From NCBI GenBank assembly GCA_016183425.1, contig JACPEP010000014.1, positions 102,148 through 134,626 of the forward strand: a stretch of 32,479 nucleotides of DNA. Direction: 5' to 3'. The notes under the pieces are model-generated. The model searched no databases and had not been told where the DNA came from. It saw only the letters and a list, made by a program, of their open reading frames with translations. Every line of letters starts with the position of its first letter. Position 1 is the stretch's first letter. This DNA is from Chloroflexota bacterium (GTDB taxonomy: Bacteria > Chloroflexota > Dehalococcoidia > JACPEP01). Below, one piece after another: positions 8,002 to 16,381 of this stretch. Both the position numbers and the translations under genes were made by a program.

Positions 8002-10239
8002 CTAAACCTCCCGGAACTCCCCTTCCACGGTTCCTTCTTCAGGACCCTTTGAGCCCGATTCCTGTCCGGGCGCGGTGCCTGCTTGAGACGCCTGCTGATA
8101 CACGGCTGCTCCAACCCGCTGCAAAACCTCGGTAAGCTCCTGGGAGGCGCGCTGGAGGGCGTTCACATCCTGGCTTTGGAGAGCGATTCGGGTGGCGTTT
8201 ATCTTGCTCTCCAGGTCTGTCTTGAGATTGGCGGGCACCTTATCCCCTTGTTCCCGTAGGGTCTTTTCGGCGGTATAGACTAAGGTATCGGCGCTGTTTC
8301 GTGCCTCCACCTCTTCGCGGCGGCGGGTATCCTCGGCGGCGTGCATCTCCGCCTCCCGCCGCATCTTTTCTACTTCCTCTTTATTCAAGCCGCTGCTGGC
8401 GGTGATGATTATCTTCTGTTCCCGACCGGTGGCTTTGTCCTGGGCACGGACGCTAAGGATGCCGTTGGCATCGATATCGAAGGCGACCTCGATCTGGGGC
8501 ACTCCCCGGGGAGCGGGGATGATGCCGTCCAGTATGAACCGTCCCAAGGTTTTATTGTCGGAGGCCATGGGACGATCCCCCTGGACAACGTGGATTTCCA
8601 CGCTGGTCTGGCTATCGGCGGCGGTGCTGAAGATCTGGCTCTTGCTGGTGGGTATGGTGGTGTTGCGGGGGATGATAGCCGTGGCCACTCCCCCCAGGGT
8701 CTCAATGGACAGGGTCAGCGGGGTAACATCGAGAAGGAGGACATCTTTCACCTCCCCTTTGAGAACACCACCCTGTATAGCCGCGCCCACTGCCACCACC
8801 TCGTCGGGGTTGACCCCTTTATGGGGCTCTCGACCGAAAAGCTGTTTCACCTTCTCCTGAACCAGGGGCATCCGGATCTGGCCGCCGACCAGGATCACCT
8901 CGTCCACCTGGGCAGCGGCAATCCCGGCGTCGGTCAAAGCCTGCTTACAGGGTGGGAGGGTTTTCTCCACCAGGTCCATCACCAATTGCTCTAGCTTGGC
9001 CCGGGAGAGAGTCATGCTCAAGTGTTTGGGGCCCGAGGCGTCGGCAGTAATGAAGGGGAGGTTGATCTCAGTGCTCAGGGTAGTGGACAGCTCGCACTTG
9101 GCCTTTTCCGCCGTCTCCCTCAGCCGCTGGAGGGCCATGCGATCCTGGCGCAGGTCGATGCCCTGCTCTTTCCGGAACTCGTCGCATATCCAGTCTATTA
9201 TTCGCTGGTCGAAATCATCCCCTCCCAGGTGAGTATCGCCGTTGGTGGCCTTGACGTGGAAGGTCCCTTCCCCCAACTCCAGGATAGAGATGTCGAAGGT
9301 ACCTCCCCCCAGGTCGTAGACGGCGATGGTTTCGTCCTTTTTCTTGTCCAGGCCATAGGCCAAGGACGCCGCCGTGGGCTCGTTGATGATGCGCAATACC
9401 TCCAGACCGGCGATCTTTCCGGCGTCCTTGGTGGCCTGACGCTGGCTATCGTTGAAGTAGGCGGGGACGGTAATTACCGCCTCGGTTATCTTCTCTCCCA
9501 GGTAGGCTTCGGCGTCTGCCCTCATCTTTTGAAGGATCATGGCCGAGACCTCCGGGGGGCTATAGGCGCGACCCCCCATGGTCACCTGAACATCTCCGTT
9601 GGGGGCCTCGCTGAGCTTGTAGGGCACCAGCTTCTGATCCCGCTCCACGATAGGCTCTCTCAGCTTACGTCCCATGAAGCGCTTGATGCTGAAGATGGTA
9701 TTTTCCGGATTGGTGACCGACTGGCGCTTGGCCACCTGCCCCACCAGCCTCTCACCGGTCTTGCTCACGGCCACCACGGAGGGGGTCACTCTCCCCCCTT
9801 CAGAGTTGGGAATGACCACCGGTTCCCCGCCCTCCATAACGGCCATGCAGGAGTTAGTGGTTCCCAAATCAATGCCGATGACCTTGAGGGCGAGGCGGGG
9901 CACCGGAACCAGGCGCCGGGAGAGAGGGTCTGGGGCAAGGCCGAAACCCTCCAGGGTGTAGGCTCCCAAAAGGGGCAGCGTTCCTTCATCCCCGAAGACG
10001 ACAAAGGTTATATGGGCGCTACCGTCGTGGCGGACCCAGGTCTGGGCCACATCCCGCTCGATAACGCGTCCATCGGCAGTCACGAACTCCATCCGGAATT
10101 GGGGTACTACCCCCAGCCTAGTCAGAAACTCCCTGGGGGCCCAGGTATAGCTGGAGCCGGTGTCCACCAAAGCCTCTATTGCCTCGTAGTGCTCTCCTTG
10201 CGCGTCGCCGATCTCGATGGTTGCTCGAAAAGTGCCCAT
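8002..10239 (-). CDS. dnaK: Chaperone DnaK (Hsp70) with N-terminal retropepsin-like aspartic protease domain
   Basis: A 745-residue protein in two parts. Residues 1-118 form a complete clan AA (retroviral-type) aspartic protease domain: a beta-rich start, the catalytic loop [14 protein letters not shown] with Asp26, then [29 protein letters not shown] and the usual domain end RRLVPVP. Residues 119-745 are a full-length Hsp70. [19 protein letters not shown] is the phosphate-1 loop, [13 protein letters not shown] phosphate-2 and [17 protein letters not shown] connect-1; the peptide-binding domain and a helical lid ending in EGEFREV follow. The usual GGQTRMP reads GGQIRMP. No ATG exists at the normal DnaK start; the nearest in-frame initiator is GTG 12 bases before the LALKVIG segment, without a ribosome-binding site, whereas ATG 10239 has GGAGGGG. 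The chaperone role is firm; a proteolytic role is inference, and a genomic or assembly deletion fusing two genes is possible. Confidence 0.93.
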   Translation of the reverse strand: MGTFRATIEIGDAQGEHYEAIEALVDTGSSYTWAPREFLTRLGVVPQFRMEFVTADGRVIERDVAQTWVRHDGSAHITFVVFGDEGTLPLLGAYTLEGFGLAPDPLSRRLVPVPRLALKVIGIDLGTTNSCMAVMEGGEPVVIPNSEGGRVTPSVVAVSKTGERLVGQVAKRQSVTNPENTIFSIKRFMGRKLREPIVERDQKLVPYKLSEAPNGDVQVTMGGRAYSPPEVSAMILQKMRADAEAYLGEKITEAVITVPAYFNDSQRQATKDAGKIAGLEVLRIINEPTAASLAYGLDKKKDETIAVYDLGGGTFDISILELGEGTFHVKATNGDTHLGGDDFDQRIIDWICDEFRKEQGIDLRQDRMALQRLRETAEKAKCELSTTLSTEINLPFITADASGPKHLSMTLSRAKLEQLVMDLVEKTLPPCKQALTDAGIAAAQVDEVILVGGQIRMPLVQEKVKQLFGREPHKGVNPDEVVAVGAAIQGGVLKGEVKDVLLLDVTPLTLSIETLGGVATAIIPRNTTIPTSKSQIFSTAADSQTSVEIHVVQGDRPMASDNKTLGRFILDGIIPAPRGVPQIEVAFDIDANGILSVRAQDKATGREQKIIITASSGLNKEEVEKMRREAEMHAAEDTRRREEVEARNSADTLVYTAEKTLREQGDKVPANLKTDLESKINATRIALQSQDVNALQRASQELTEVLQRVGAAVYQQASQAGTAPGQESGSKGPEEGTVEGEFREV

Positions 10240-10264
10240 TGCTTACCCCTCCATTATCGCCATA

Positions 10265-10310
10265 CAACTGTTGTCAGTTGCTAAGTTAATCCATATCACC
10301 ATTGATATGG
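10265..10310 (-). promoter_or_regulatory. Two small inverted repeats in the grpE-dnaK gap
   Basis: The 82-base gap between grpE and dnaK holds two short perfect inverted repeats: CAACTG-TTGT-CAGTTG at 10265-10280 and CCATATCA-CCAT-TGATATGG at 10291-10310. Neither is followed by a T-run in the transcribed direction, so they are not ordinary terminators. They could be operator half-sites or RNA hairpins affecting processing or stability between grpE and dnaK. No convincing second promoter is visible. Confidence 0.35.
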
Positions 10311-10321
10311 CTAAGATTACC

Positions 10322-10918
10322 TCATCCTGAAGCCGAGTCTCTTTCCCTTTCTGCCGCCTCCCCCTTCCCCCGGCCCACCTTTACCATGGCGGGACGAATG
10401 ACACGGTCATGAAGTTTGTAGCCCTTTTGCAACTCCTCAATGACCTTGCCCTCCTCCCCCTCCTCAAACATCACCGCCTCGTGGAGGTTAGGGTCGAAGA
10501 GCTCTCCCTCCGCCTTGACCTGGGTCACTCCTTGGGCCTCTAAGAGGGCCTGGAGCTTTCGGTGTATCAGGCGCACTCCCTCCAGCCAGGTGAAGCCAGC
10601 CATTGCGGTGGAAACAGCATCCAGGGCCCGCTCCAAATCGTCCCGAATAGGCAGCAAATTGAGGATGAGAGTGGCGTTGGCGAAGCGTAGGATGTCGCTG
10701 CGCTCTTGCTCAGTGCGCCGTTTCAGGTTCAGGAAATCCGCCTGAGCCCGCTGCCAATTGGCCAGGTATTTCTCCGCCCTATCCCGCTCTTCCTCCAGAG
10801 CACGCTTCAGGGCCGTTACCTCGTCTGCCCCAGCTCCGGAAGGGATGGCCTCTTTATTGGCTGTTTCATCCCTTTCCGTGGTAGGAACCCCTTCTTGGGT
10901 CGCTTCGTCCGGCACCAC
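10322..10918 (-). CDS. grpE: Nucleotide exchange factor GrpE
   Basis: A 198-residue GrpE, which dimerises and releases ADP from DnaK. A long N-terminal helix region (EVTALKRALEEERDRAEKYLANWQRAQADFLNLKRRTEQERSD, described here by its heptad-rich, charged character) leads to the four-helix core (LLPIRDDLERAL) and the beta wing with GVTQVKAEGELFDPNLHEAVMFEE and YKLHDRVIRPAMVKVG, all diagnostic. The frame is open to a TTG at 10930, but GGAGGTGATC, an excellent match to the 16S anti-Shine-Dalgarno sequence, directly precedes GTG 10918, so I start there. It follows hrcA after 20 bases and shares its CIRCE-controlled promoter. Confidence 0.95.
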   Translation of the reverse strand: MVPDEATQEGVPTTERDETANKEAIPSGAGADEVTALKRALEEERDRAEKYLANWQRAQADFLNLKRRTEQERSDILRFANATLILNLLPIRDDLERALDAVSTAMAGFTWLEGVRLIHRKLQALLEAQGVTQVKAEGELFDPNLHEAVMFEEGEEGKVIEELQKGYKLHDRVIRPAMVKVGRGKGEAAERERDSASG

Positions 10919-10938
10919 GATCACCTCCAAAGGGTTAC

Positions 10939-11967
10939 CTAACGGTAAACCCCTTCCAAAAGCTCGTTCATCAAAGAGGACAAATAGCGAACGGAGGAGA
11001 TGGCACGGGCATAGCGCATACGAGTGGGGCCCATGACCGCTAGGACGCCTCTCGCCTTGTTGGCAGTCCCGTACTGAGTCAGCACCACGCTGAACTCCTT
11101 CATAGTATCCTCGGGATTCTCACCCCCGATGACGATCTGAACTCCCTCCCCCGATAGTGCGTAGGAGAGGATGTTTCTAAAAGTGCGCCTCTCCTCGAAG
11201 AGCCGCAGTAGCTCCAGAAGGCGACCGCTATGGGCGAACTCCGGCTGACTAAAGAGGTTTCTAAGGCCATCTATGTACATATCCTCAAAGGTTTCCTGAT
11301 CTTCCATGGCCATTAGATTAGTCACGGTGCGCTGCACTTGCTCCTCCAAGAAGGAAGCGCCCGGGGCATGGCGACCGATGTCCCAGGTGGTGAGACCGTT
11401 GAATTCGGCGCTCATGCGGTTGGCGATACGGGTAAGCTCCTCTTGGGGAACGGCTTCCTCCAGAGTGAGCATTTGTTGCTTAAATTTGGCCTCCTGGAGA
11501 ACGATAATCAAGAGGATCAAAAACTCTTGGAGAGACACCAATTCCACCCGTTTAAAATGGCACGGCGTTGCTTTAGGTTGGGTCACCATGGCCGCGTTTT
11601 CCACACAATGGGCAAGAATGGCCGCCGCCAGACGGCTCCATTGCTCTATCTCCAGGGCCGCCTGGTGGAACTGATGGCGGATAGTCCGCTTTTCGGCTAA
11701 GGGAAGCTCCGTCTCCTCCATGAGGCATTCTACATAGTAGCGATATCCCTTATCTGAAGGGATGCGGCCAGCCGAGGTGTGGGGGTGGGTTATGTAACCT
11801 TCTTCTTCCAACTCCGCCATCTCGTTGCGGATGGTGGCTGGACTTACCCCCAGGTTGTACTTGCGAGCGATGGTGGCCGAGCCTACGGGGTTGGCATTGG
11901 AGATATACTCGCTAACCAAAGTACGTAGAATTACCTCTTTTCGCAGCGAAAGTGTTAACAAATCCAT
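10939..11967 (-). CDS. hrcA: Heat-inducible transcription repressor HrcA
   Basis: A 342-residue HrcA, the repressor that binds CIRCE operators and is kept active by the GroE chaperonin in well-studied bacteria. The N-terminal winged helix-turn-helix covers about residues 1-75 (ILRTLVSEYISNANPVGS, then SPATIRNEMAELEEEGYI and HPHTSAGRIPSDKGYRYYV). The GAF-like and dimerisation regions follow, ending in IGPTRMRY-type VMGPTRMRYARAISSVRYLSSLMNELL. ATG 11967 has AGGGGAA upstream. It is the first gene of the minus-strand heat-shock cluster and lies 13 bases from a perfect CIRCE, so it is autoregulated. Confidence 0.96.
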   Translation of the reverse strand: MDLLTLSLRKEVILRTLVSEYISNANPVGSATIARKYNLGVSPATIRNEMAELEEEGYITHPHTSAGRIPSDKGYRYYVECLMEETELPLAEKRTIRHQFHQAALEIEQWSRLAAAILAHCVENAAMVTQPKATPCHFKRVELVSLQEFLILLIIVLQEAKFKQQMLTLEEAVPQEELTRIANRMSAEFNGLTTWDIGRHAPGASFLEEQVQRTVTNLMAMEDQETFEDMYIDGLRNLFSQPEFAHSGRLLELLRLFEERRTFRNILSYALSGEGVQIVIGGENPEDTMKEFSVVLTQYGTANKARGVLAVMGPTRMRYARAISSVRYLSSLMNELLEGVYR

Positions 11968-11980
11968 TGCGTTCCCCTTT

Positions 11981-12007
11981 TTAGCACTCTCAGTATGAGA
12001 GTGCTAA
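11981..12007 (-). promoter_or_regulatory. CIRCE operator (HrcA binding site)
   Basis: TTAGCACTC, nine spacer bases and GAGTGCTAA form the perfect consensus CIRCE inverted repeat. It lies between the predicted promoter and the hrcA start codon, the standard position for HrcA repression of hrcA-grpE-dnaK. No second CIRCE is seen in the window. Confidence 0.97.
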
Positions 12008-12019
12008 TTATCCTTCCTC

Positions 12020-12048
12020 AATCTATCACCTGAACACCTTCTTGTCAA
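12020..12048 (-). promoter_or_regulatory. Predicted promoter of the hrcA-grpE-dnaK operon
   Basis: On the minus strand TTGACA (12048-12043) is followed after 17 bases by TAGATT (12025-12020). The expected transcription start, near 12013, is just upstream of the CIRCE, so bound HrcA would block RNA polymerase. This fits vegetative sigma-factor transcription relieved on heat shock. Confidence 0.75.
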
Positions 12049-12181
12049 GATGATAGACTGAGACTTGTTTAATATCACCTTGAAATCACCTCCAAACCCC
12101 CTCAAGGGGGTTCAAGGAACCTCTTCGGGGTTAAATTTACTCGGGGGCACCTTGCATCTATCTCCACCGCCCCTATCATTC

Positions 12182-12210
12182 TGGACAAGAGGGCTAAGCA
12201 ATGATATATT
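12182..12210 (+). promoter_or_regulatory. Predicted promoter of the ubiX-like gene
   Basis: TGGACA (12182-12187) and TATATT (12205-12210) are spaced by 17 bases, one mismatch each or nearly so from consensus. The predicted start near 12217 leaves a leader of about 40 bases before the TTG start at 12259. The gene is divergent from hrcA. Confidence 0.55.
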
Positions 12211-12258
12211 GAGCGTCACAGCCCCATCGGAGCGCGGCTTTCTAGTAGGAGGGAAGGG

Positions 12259-12861
12259 TTGCTGCCAGTAATAGTGGGTATCACCGGAGCCAGTGGCTCC
12301 ATTCTGGCCAAAAAATGTATCGAAAAGCTGGTAAGCCAGGGACATCCTCTGGCCACGGTATGTACCAATGCCGGCCGCTATGTTTGGGAGGCGGAGCTGA
12401 GAGAATCCTTTGATGATTGGATAAAAGGGTTGCCCTGCCAGCACTATCACATCGACAACATCGCCGCCCCTATCGCCAGTGGCACCTTTGTCACTCAGGG
12501 CATGATCGTCATCCCGTGCAGCATGGGAACTCTGGCCTCCATGGCCCACGGCCTGTCCCAGAACCTCCTGGAGCGCGCCGCCGATGTCATCATCAAGGAG
12601 AGGCGGCCCCTGGTTATAGTTCCCCGGGAATCCCCCCTATCTCCCATTCATCTTCGCAATATGTTAACACTGGCCCAGTTGGGTGCTAAGCTGGTGCTGC
12701 CCGTGCCCGCCTTCTACGCCCACCCCAAAACCCTGGAGGAGTACATCGATCAGACGACAGGTCGGGTTCTGGAGGCTCTGGGGCTGACCGGCCTGGCCCC
12801 TCACCAGCGCTACGCTGGAGACGAGGGGACGCCTTTCTCCAAGACCATGGGCCGTAAGTAA
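12259..12861 (+). CDS. ubiX: UbiX-family flavin prenyltransferase
   Basis: A 200-residue flavoprotein of the UbiX/Pad1 family, which attaches a dimethylallyl group to reduced FMN to make the prenylated flavin used by UbiD-type decarboxylases. Seen: the FMN loop VGITGASGS (6-14), the MIVIPCSMGTLASMAHGLSQNLLERAADVIIKERRPLVIVPRE core with the conserved Ser-Met-Gly-Thr and Arg-Glu residues, and the AQLGAKLVLPVPAFY segment. The start is TTG 12259 after AGGAGGGAAGGG. No ubiD partner is in the window, so the decarboxylase it serves must lie elsewhere. Confidence 0.92.
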   Translation: MLPVIVGITGASGSILAKKCIEKLVSQGHPLATVCTNAGRYVWEAELRESFDDWIKGLPCQHYHIDNIAAPIASGTFVTQGMIVIPCSMGTLASMAHGLSQNLLERAADVIIKERRPLVIVPRESPLSPIHLRNMLTLAQLGAKLVLPVPAFYAHPKTLEEYIDQTTGRVLEALGLTGLAPHQRYAGDEGTPFSKTMGRK

Positions 12862-13007
12862 CTAGCGGGCATAGGACAATACCCCGAATTGTGGTAAAAC
12901 CTTTCCGGCTGGATTTGTTGGTAATGGACAGATTACTAAGGACTTTAAGGTTTCTTCTCTCCACAGGCTCTGTTATCTCTGACCGGAGATGAAGGGGGGA
13001 TATCTCC

Positions 13008-13589
13008 TCAAAATCTAATATTCGCCATGATAAAAATGATGGCCAGTTGAAAAACACCCTGCACACCGCCCAGTTTTGCATTGGTCATGCCCAAACGGGC
13101 GATTCTTTCGATGTCCGGCTTGTCCGATAGCAGTTGACGAAATATGCGCACCTCGTTGGGAAGCAAGATGCCAAACCCTTGAATAGTGAGAATAGCGGTG
13201 ACAGTGAGCGCCGCCAGAATCCACGGGCTGGATAGAGAGAAAAGGCCCATGCGTTGGGCAAATTGAATACCGGAGGTAGCCGTAACCCCCGCCAGCACAG
13301 GCATAAGGAAGGTCATACGAGGAATAAGGCGCTTAAATACGCTAGCCCTATCTTTTGGCTCCATGCCGCCCAAAACGGGGCCGAGGACAAAACCCATAAA
13401 GAGGTCGATGCCCGTCCAAAGCCCGCCCGTCATTACGTGGACGTAATTTTGGGCAATCAGAGGACCGAAGCTGTAGGCATATATGTAAACTCCCAGGGGA
13501 AGGGACACCGCCATTAAAATAAAAACGGGGTTGGCCAGTCTTATGATCTCCCCTATCACTCCAAAGGTGGCTTGCCGGTTGCTTACCAT
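13008..13589 (-). CDS. Small integral membrane protein, CopD/DUF2269-like
   Basis: A 193-residue protein with four or five hydrophobic segments. The segment HVMTGGLWTGIDLFMGFVLGPVL has the His/Trp-containing first-helix look of CopD- and DUF2269-type membrane proteins, but I do not recognise a specific family member and assign no function. Two further long hydrophobic stretches (TFLMPVLAGVTATSGIQ and SPWILAALTVTAILTIQGFGILL) are separated by short charged loops. ATG 13589 has AAAGGAGG upstream with a somewhat long 12-base gap; an in-frame ATG at 13628 would add 13 residues. It is convergent with ubiX and divergent from the restriction operon. Confidence 0.6.
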   Translation of the reverse strand: MVSNRQATFGVIGEIIRLANPVFILMAVSLPLGVYIYAYSFGPLIAQNYVHVMTGGLWTGIDLFMGFVLGPVLGGMEPKDRASVFKRLIPRMTFLMPVLAGVTATSGIQFAQRMGLFSLSSPWILAALTVTAILTIQGFGILLPNEVRIFRQLLSDKPDIERIARLGMTNAKLGGVQGVFQLAIIFIMANIRF

Positions 13590-13978
13590 GAGATATTGGT
13601 GCCTCCTTTCATACTTCCCATACTTCACCCATCATGTAGACTCCTCGCTTATTTTTCCGCAACGCCTTTAAATACTATCACAATCACGCCTTTCTACAAG
13701 GAAGTAGGGCGCGGTCTTTTTGCTTACCTCATTCCCACGGACAGGTGTATAATCTACCCTAATTGCATGTAGCTCTATTAAGCAAAGCCTAAGTTGAGAG
13801 AGCGCCCAGGCCAATCCAATTGGAGGGAAAAGACACCTCCTATGTTGAACATAAGGAAGGTAGCCTGAACATCTACCAGAGCAATACATGACAGGTAGCG
13901 ACCAAGCTTGTAAAACTTTCGGACCTGAGGCCCTGTCTGAGGAGACCGCGCAGCCGGAAAGGCGAACGGTAGGAGGGT
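13590..13978. other. Intergenic region upstream of the restriction operon
   Basis: About 390 bases without a convincing gene between the divergent membrane-protein gene and hsdR. A TATAAT at 13748-13753 on the plus strand could be the hsdR -10 element, but no good -35 lies 16-18 bases upstream. If used, it would leave an hsdR leader of over 200 bases. On the other strand TTGTAG and TAGTAT spaced by 16 bases near 13.68 kb could serve the membrane-protein gene. No long repeat or tRNA fragment is visible. Confidence 0.4.
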
Positions 13979-16381
13979 ATGCCACTTAGCGAATCCGATA
14001 CCCGTGCCAAGCTGATTGACCCCGCGCTCCACGCCTGTGGCTGGACCGAAGACCTCGTTCGCCGCGAAGAGACAGAGGGAGCCATTGAGATTGTGGATGG
14101 CAGGCCGCGCAAGCGGGCAAAGGGACGCGTGGACTACACTTTGCGCGTCAAGGTCAATTCTGACACCCAGGCGGTCGCCGTGGCAATCATCGAGGCCAAA
14201 GCCGAGCATCTACCGCCAGGACACGGGTTAGAGCAGGCTAAGGTTTACGCCGCCTGCAAACGGCTGAACGTCCCCTTTGTCTTTTCCAGCAATGGGCACC
14301 TTTTTGTCGAGTTCGACCAGTTTAGTGGCCTTACAAGTTCCCTTCGCCCTTTGAGCGACTTCCCTTCGCCTGCCGAATTGCTCGCCCGCTACGAACAAGG
14401 TCATGGCTTCAAGCTATCCGACCCGGCCGCCCGGCCTCTCATTACCCGTTACAGTGGCGGAGAGGGCACACGGCGCTATTACCAGGACGCGGCCATACGC
14501 GCGGTGATGGAAAGGATCGCCGCGGGCGAAAAACGGGCTCTTCTATCCCTCGCCACCGGCTCCGGCAAGACCTTCATTGCCGTCAACTTGCTCAAGCGTA
14601 TCGCCGATGCTGGTCAACTGCGCCGGGCGCTCTTTGTATGCGACCGAGATGAACTGCGCCGCCAGGGGCTGGGGGCGTTTCAAAACGTGTTTGGCGCTGA
14701 TGCAGCCGCTGTCTCCAGTGGCAACCCCGAAAAGAACGCCCGCGTGCTAATTGCCACTTATCAGACTCTGGACATTGATACAGAAGATGGCACGGCCAAC
14801 TTCCTGATGGCCAACTACCCTGAGAACTACTTTAGCCACATAGTCATTGATGAGTGCCACCGCTCGGCCTGGGGGAAGTGGTCAAAGGTGCTATCAAGGA
14901 ATCCTGAAGCGGTGCAGATCGGCCTGACGGCCACGCCGCGCCAGCTTAGAACCGTAACCGGCAGGGCTGCGCCCCGCACAAAGGGCTACCTGGCCACAGG
15001 AGACGAAGGCGACGCCAAGATTATCGCCGACAACCTGAAACACTTCGGTGAGCCCGTCTATGAATACGACCTGGCGCAGGGCATCGAGGATGGCTACCTG
15101 GCCGCCTGCGAGATCATCCGCTGCGACATCTTTCTGGATCAGAAGTCCCAGAGAGAACAAGAAACCGGCGTCGAGCGGGCCGACCTGGTGAACAAGAGCC
15201 TGCGGGATGCCACCACCGGCCAGCCTCTAGAGGTTGCGACAGCCCGCGAGCGGTACGAAGCCGCGAGCTTCGAGGATCGGCTGTTATTGCCAGAGCGGGT
15301 AGCGGCTATGACTCAAGACCTGTTCAATCATTTGCTTAACACCGGCGGCCCCGAGCAAAAGACCATTATCTTCTGCGCCCGTGACCGCCACGCCGATGAC
15401 GTGGCTGCCGCCATGAACAATCTCTATGCCCAATGGTGTGTCAGCAACGGCAAGGCCCGTCTCGATCCCTATGCCTTCAAGTGCACCGCCTCCGTAGGCG
15501 GGTCTGACTACATCGCCGACCTGCGGGACGGCTCTCGCCACCACTTTGTGGCCACTACTGTGGACTTGCTGACCACCGGCGTCGACGTGCCCGTGGTGCG
15601 CAACATCGTCTTCTTCAAATACGTCCGCTCACCGATCGCTTTCTACCAGATGGTGGGACGGGGTACTCGGCTCGATCCGCCGACGGGCAAGTTGATGTTT
15701 CGCGTCTACGACTACACGGACGCCACTCGGCTGTTCGGCCAGAAGTTCATTTCTCAGTTCTCTCCGCCCAGACGGAAGGGTAGAATCGGGTTGGAGCCAG
15801 AGGGGCCGCCGGAACCGACTATCCTGGTCGAGGGATTCGATGTCCGGGTCACCGACGCCGGACGCTACATCGTGACGCATGTCGATGGAAAGGCTATGCC
15901 CGTGACGGTAGAGGAATACAAGGAGCGCCTGGCGGCCAAGCTGGTGGAAGAAGCGCCCACCCTGGAGGCTTTCCGCCATCTTTGGATTGTCCCAACGGAA
16001 CGGCGGGAAATGCTGGGGCGCCTGCCGGACGCGGGACGCTCGGCGGCTCTCGTGCAGGCGCTGGAGGAGATGACGGAATACGATCTTTATGACGTGCTGG
16101 CCGAGCTCGGCTATGGCATGGCGCCGCGCACCAAGATTGAGCGGGCCGACGCCTTCAACTACAAACACGATGCCTGGCTCTCGGGTCTGCCAACGCGAGC
16201 CGCCGCCACGCTAAAGGCCCTAGCCGCCCAGTTTGCCCGCGCCGGGACGGATGGCCTGGAGAATCCGCAGGTCTTCCAGACTCCGGAGGTGGTTCGGGCC
16301 GGGGGACTGGCTGCCCTCAAGGTGATCGGCAAGCCCGCCGATGCCTTGCGCGAGACCAAAGAGAGAATGTTCGCCGCATGA
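13979..16381 (+). CDS. hsdR: Type I restriction enzyme, R (motor/nuclease) subunit
   Basis: An 800-residue HsdR. The N-terminal nuclease domain has a PD-(D/E)xK-like arrangement: Asp52 in VDYTL and Glu72-x-Lys74 in IIEAKAE. The superfamily 2 translocase follows, with the QxxA-like YYQDAAIRAVM, Walker A ATGSGKT (192-198), the DEAD-box variant DECH (291-294), GLTATP, then TTVDLLTTGVDVPVVRN and the arginine-finger region MVGRGTRLD. The C-terminal third resembles the EcoEI-type HsdR tail that docks on the methylase. With HsdS and HsdM it would cleave DNA lacking host methylation. ATG 13979 follows TAGGAGGGT. Its TGA overlaps the ATG of the RAYT gene. Confidence 0.93.
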   Translation: MPLSESDTRAKLIDPALHACGWTEDLVRREETEGAIEIVDGRPRKRAKGRVDYTLRVKVNSDTQAVAVAIIEAKAEHLPPGHGLEQAKVYAACKRLNVPFVFSSNGHLFVEFDQFSGLTSSLRPLSDFPSPAELLARYEQGHGFKLSDPAARPLITRYSGGEGTRRYYQDAAIRAVMERIAAGEKRALLSLATGSGKTFIAVNLLKRIADAGQLRRALFVCDRDELRRQGLGAFQNVFGADAAAVSSGNPEKNARVLIATYQTLDIDTEDGTANFLMANYPENYFSHIVIDECHRSAWGKWSKVLSRNPEAVQIGLTATPRQLRTVTGRAAPRTKGYLATGDEGDAKIIADNLKHFGEPVYEYDLAQGIEDGYLAACEIIRCDIFLDQKSQREQETGVERADLVNKSLRDATTGQPLEVATARERYEAASFEDRLLLPERVAAMTQDLFNHLLNTGGPEQKTIIFCARDRHADDVAAAMNNLYAQWCVSNGKARLDPYAFKCTASVGGSDYIADLRDGSRHHFVATTVDLLTTGVDVPVVRNIVFFKYVRSPIAFYQMVGRGTRLDPPTGKLMFRVYDYTDATRLFGQKFISQFSPPRRKGRIGLEPEGPPEPTILVEGFDVRVTDAGRYIVTHVDGKAMPVTVEEYKERLAAKLVEEAPTLEAFRHLWIVPTERREMLGRLPDAGRSAALVQALEEMTEYDLYDVLAELGYGMAPRTKIERADAFNYKHDAWLSGLPTRAAATLKALAAQFARAGTDGLENPQVFQTPEVVRAGGLAALKVIGKPADALRETKERMFAA

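Noticed and set aside
9022-10284. A 420-codon open frame antisense to dnaK
   Set aside because: Its residues mirror the dnaK codons, it has no recognisable domain, and dnaK on the other strand is certain. Long antisense frames are common in GC-rich genes.
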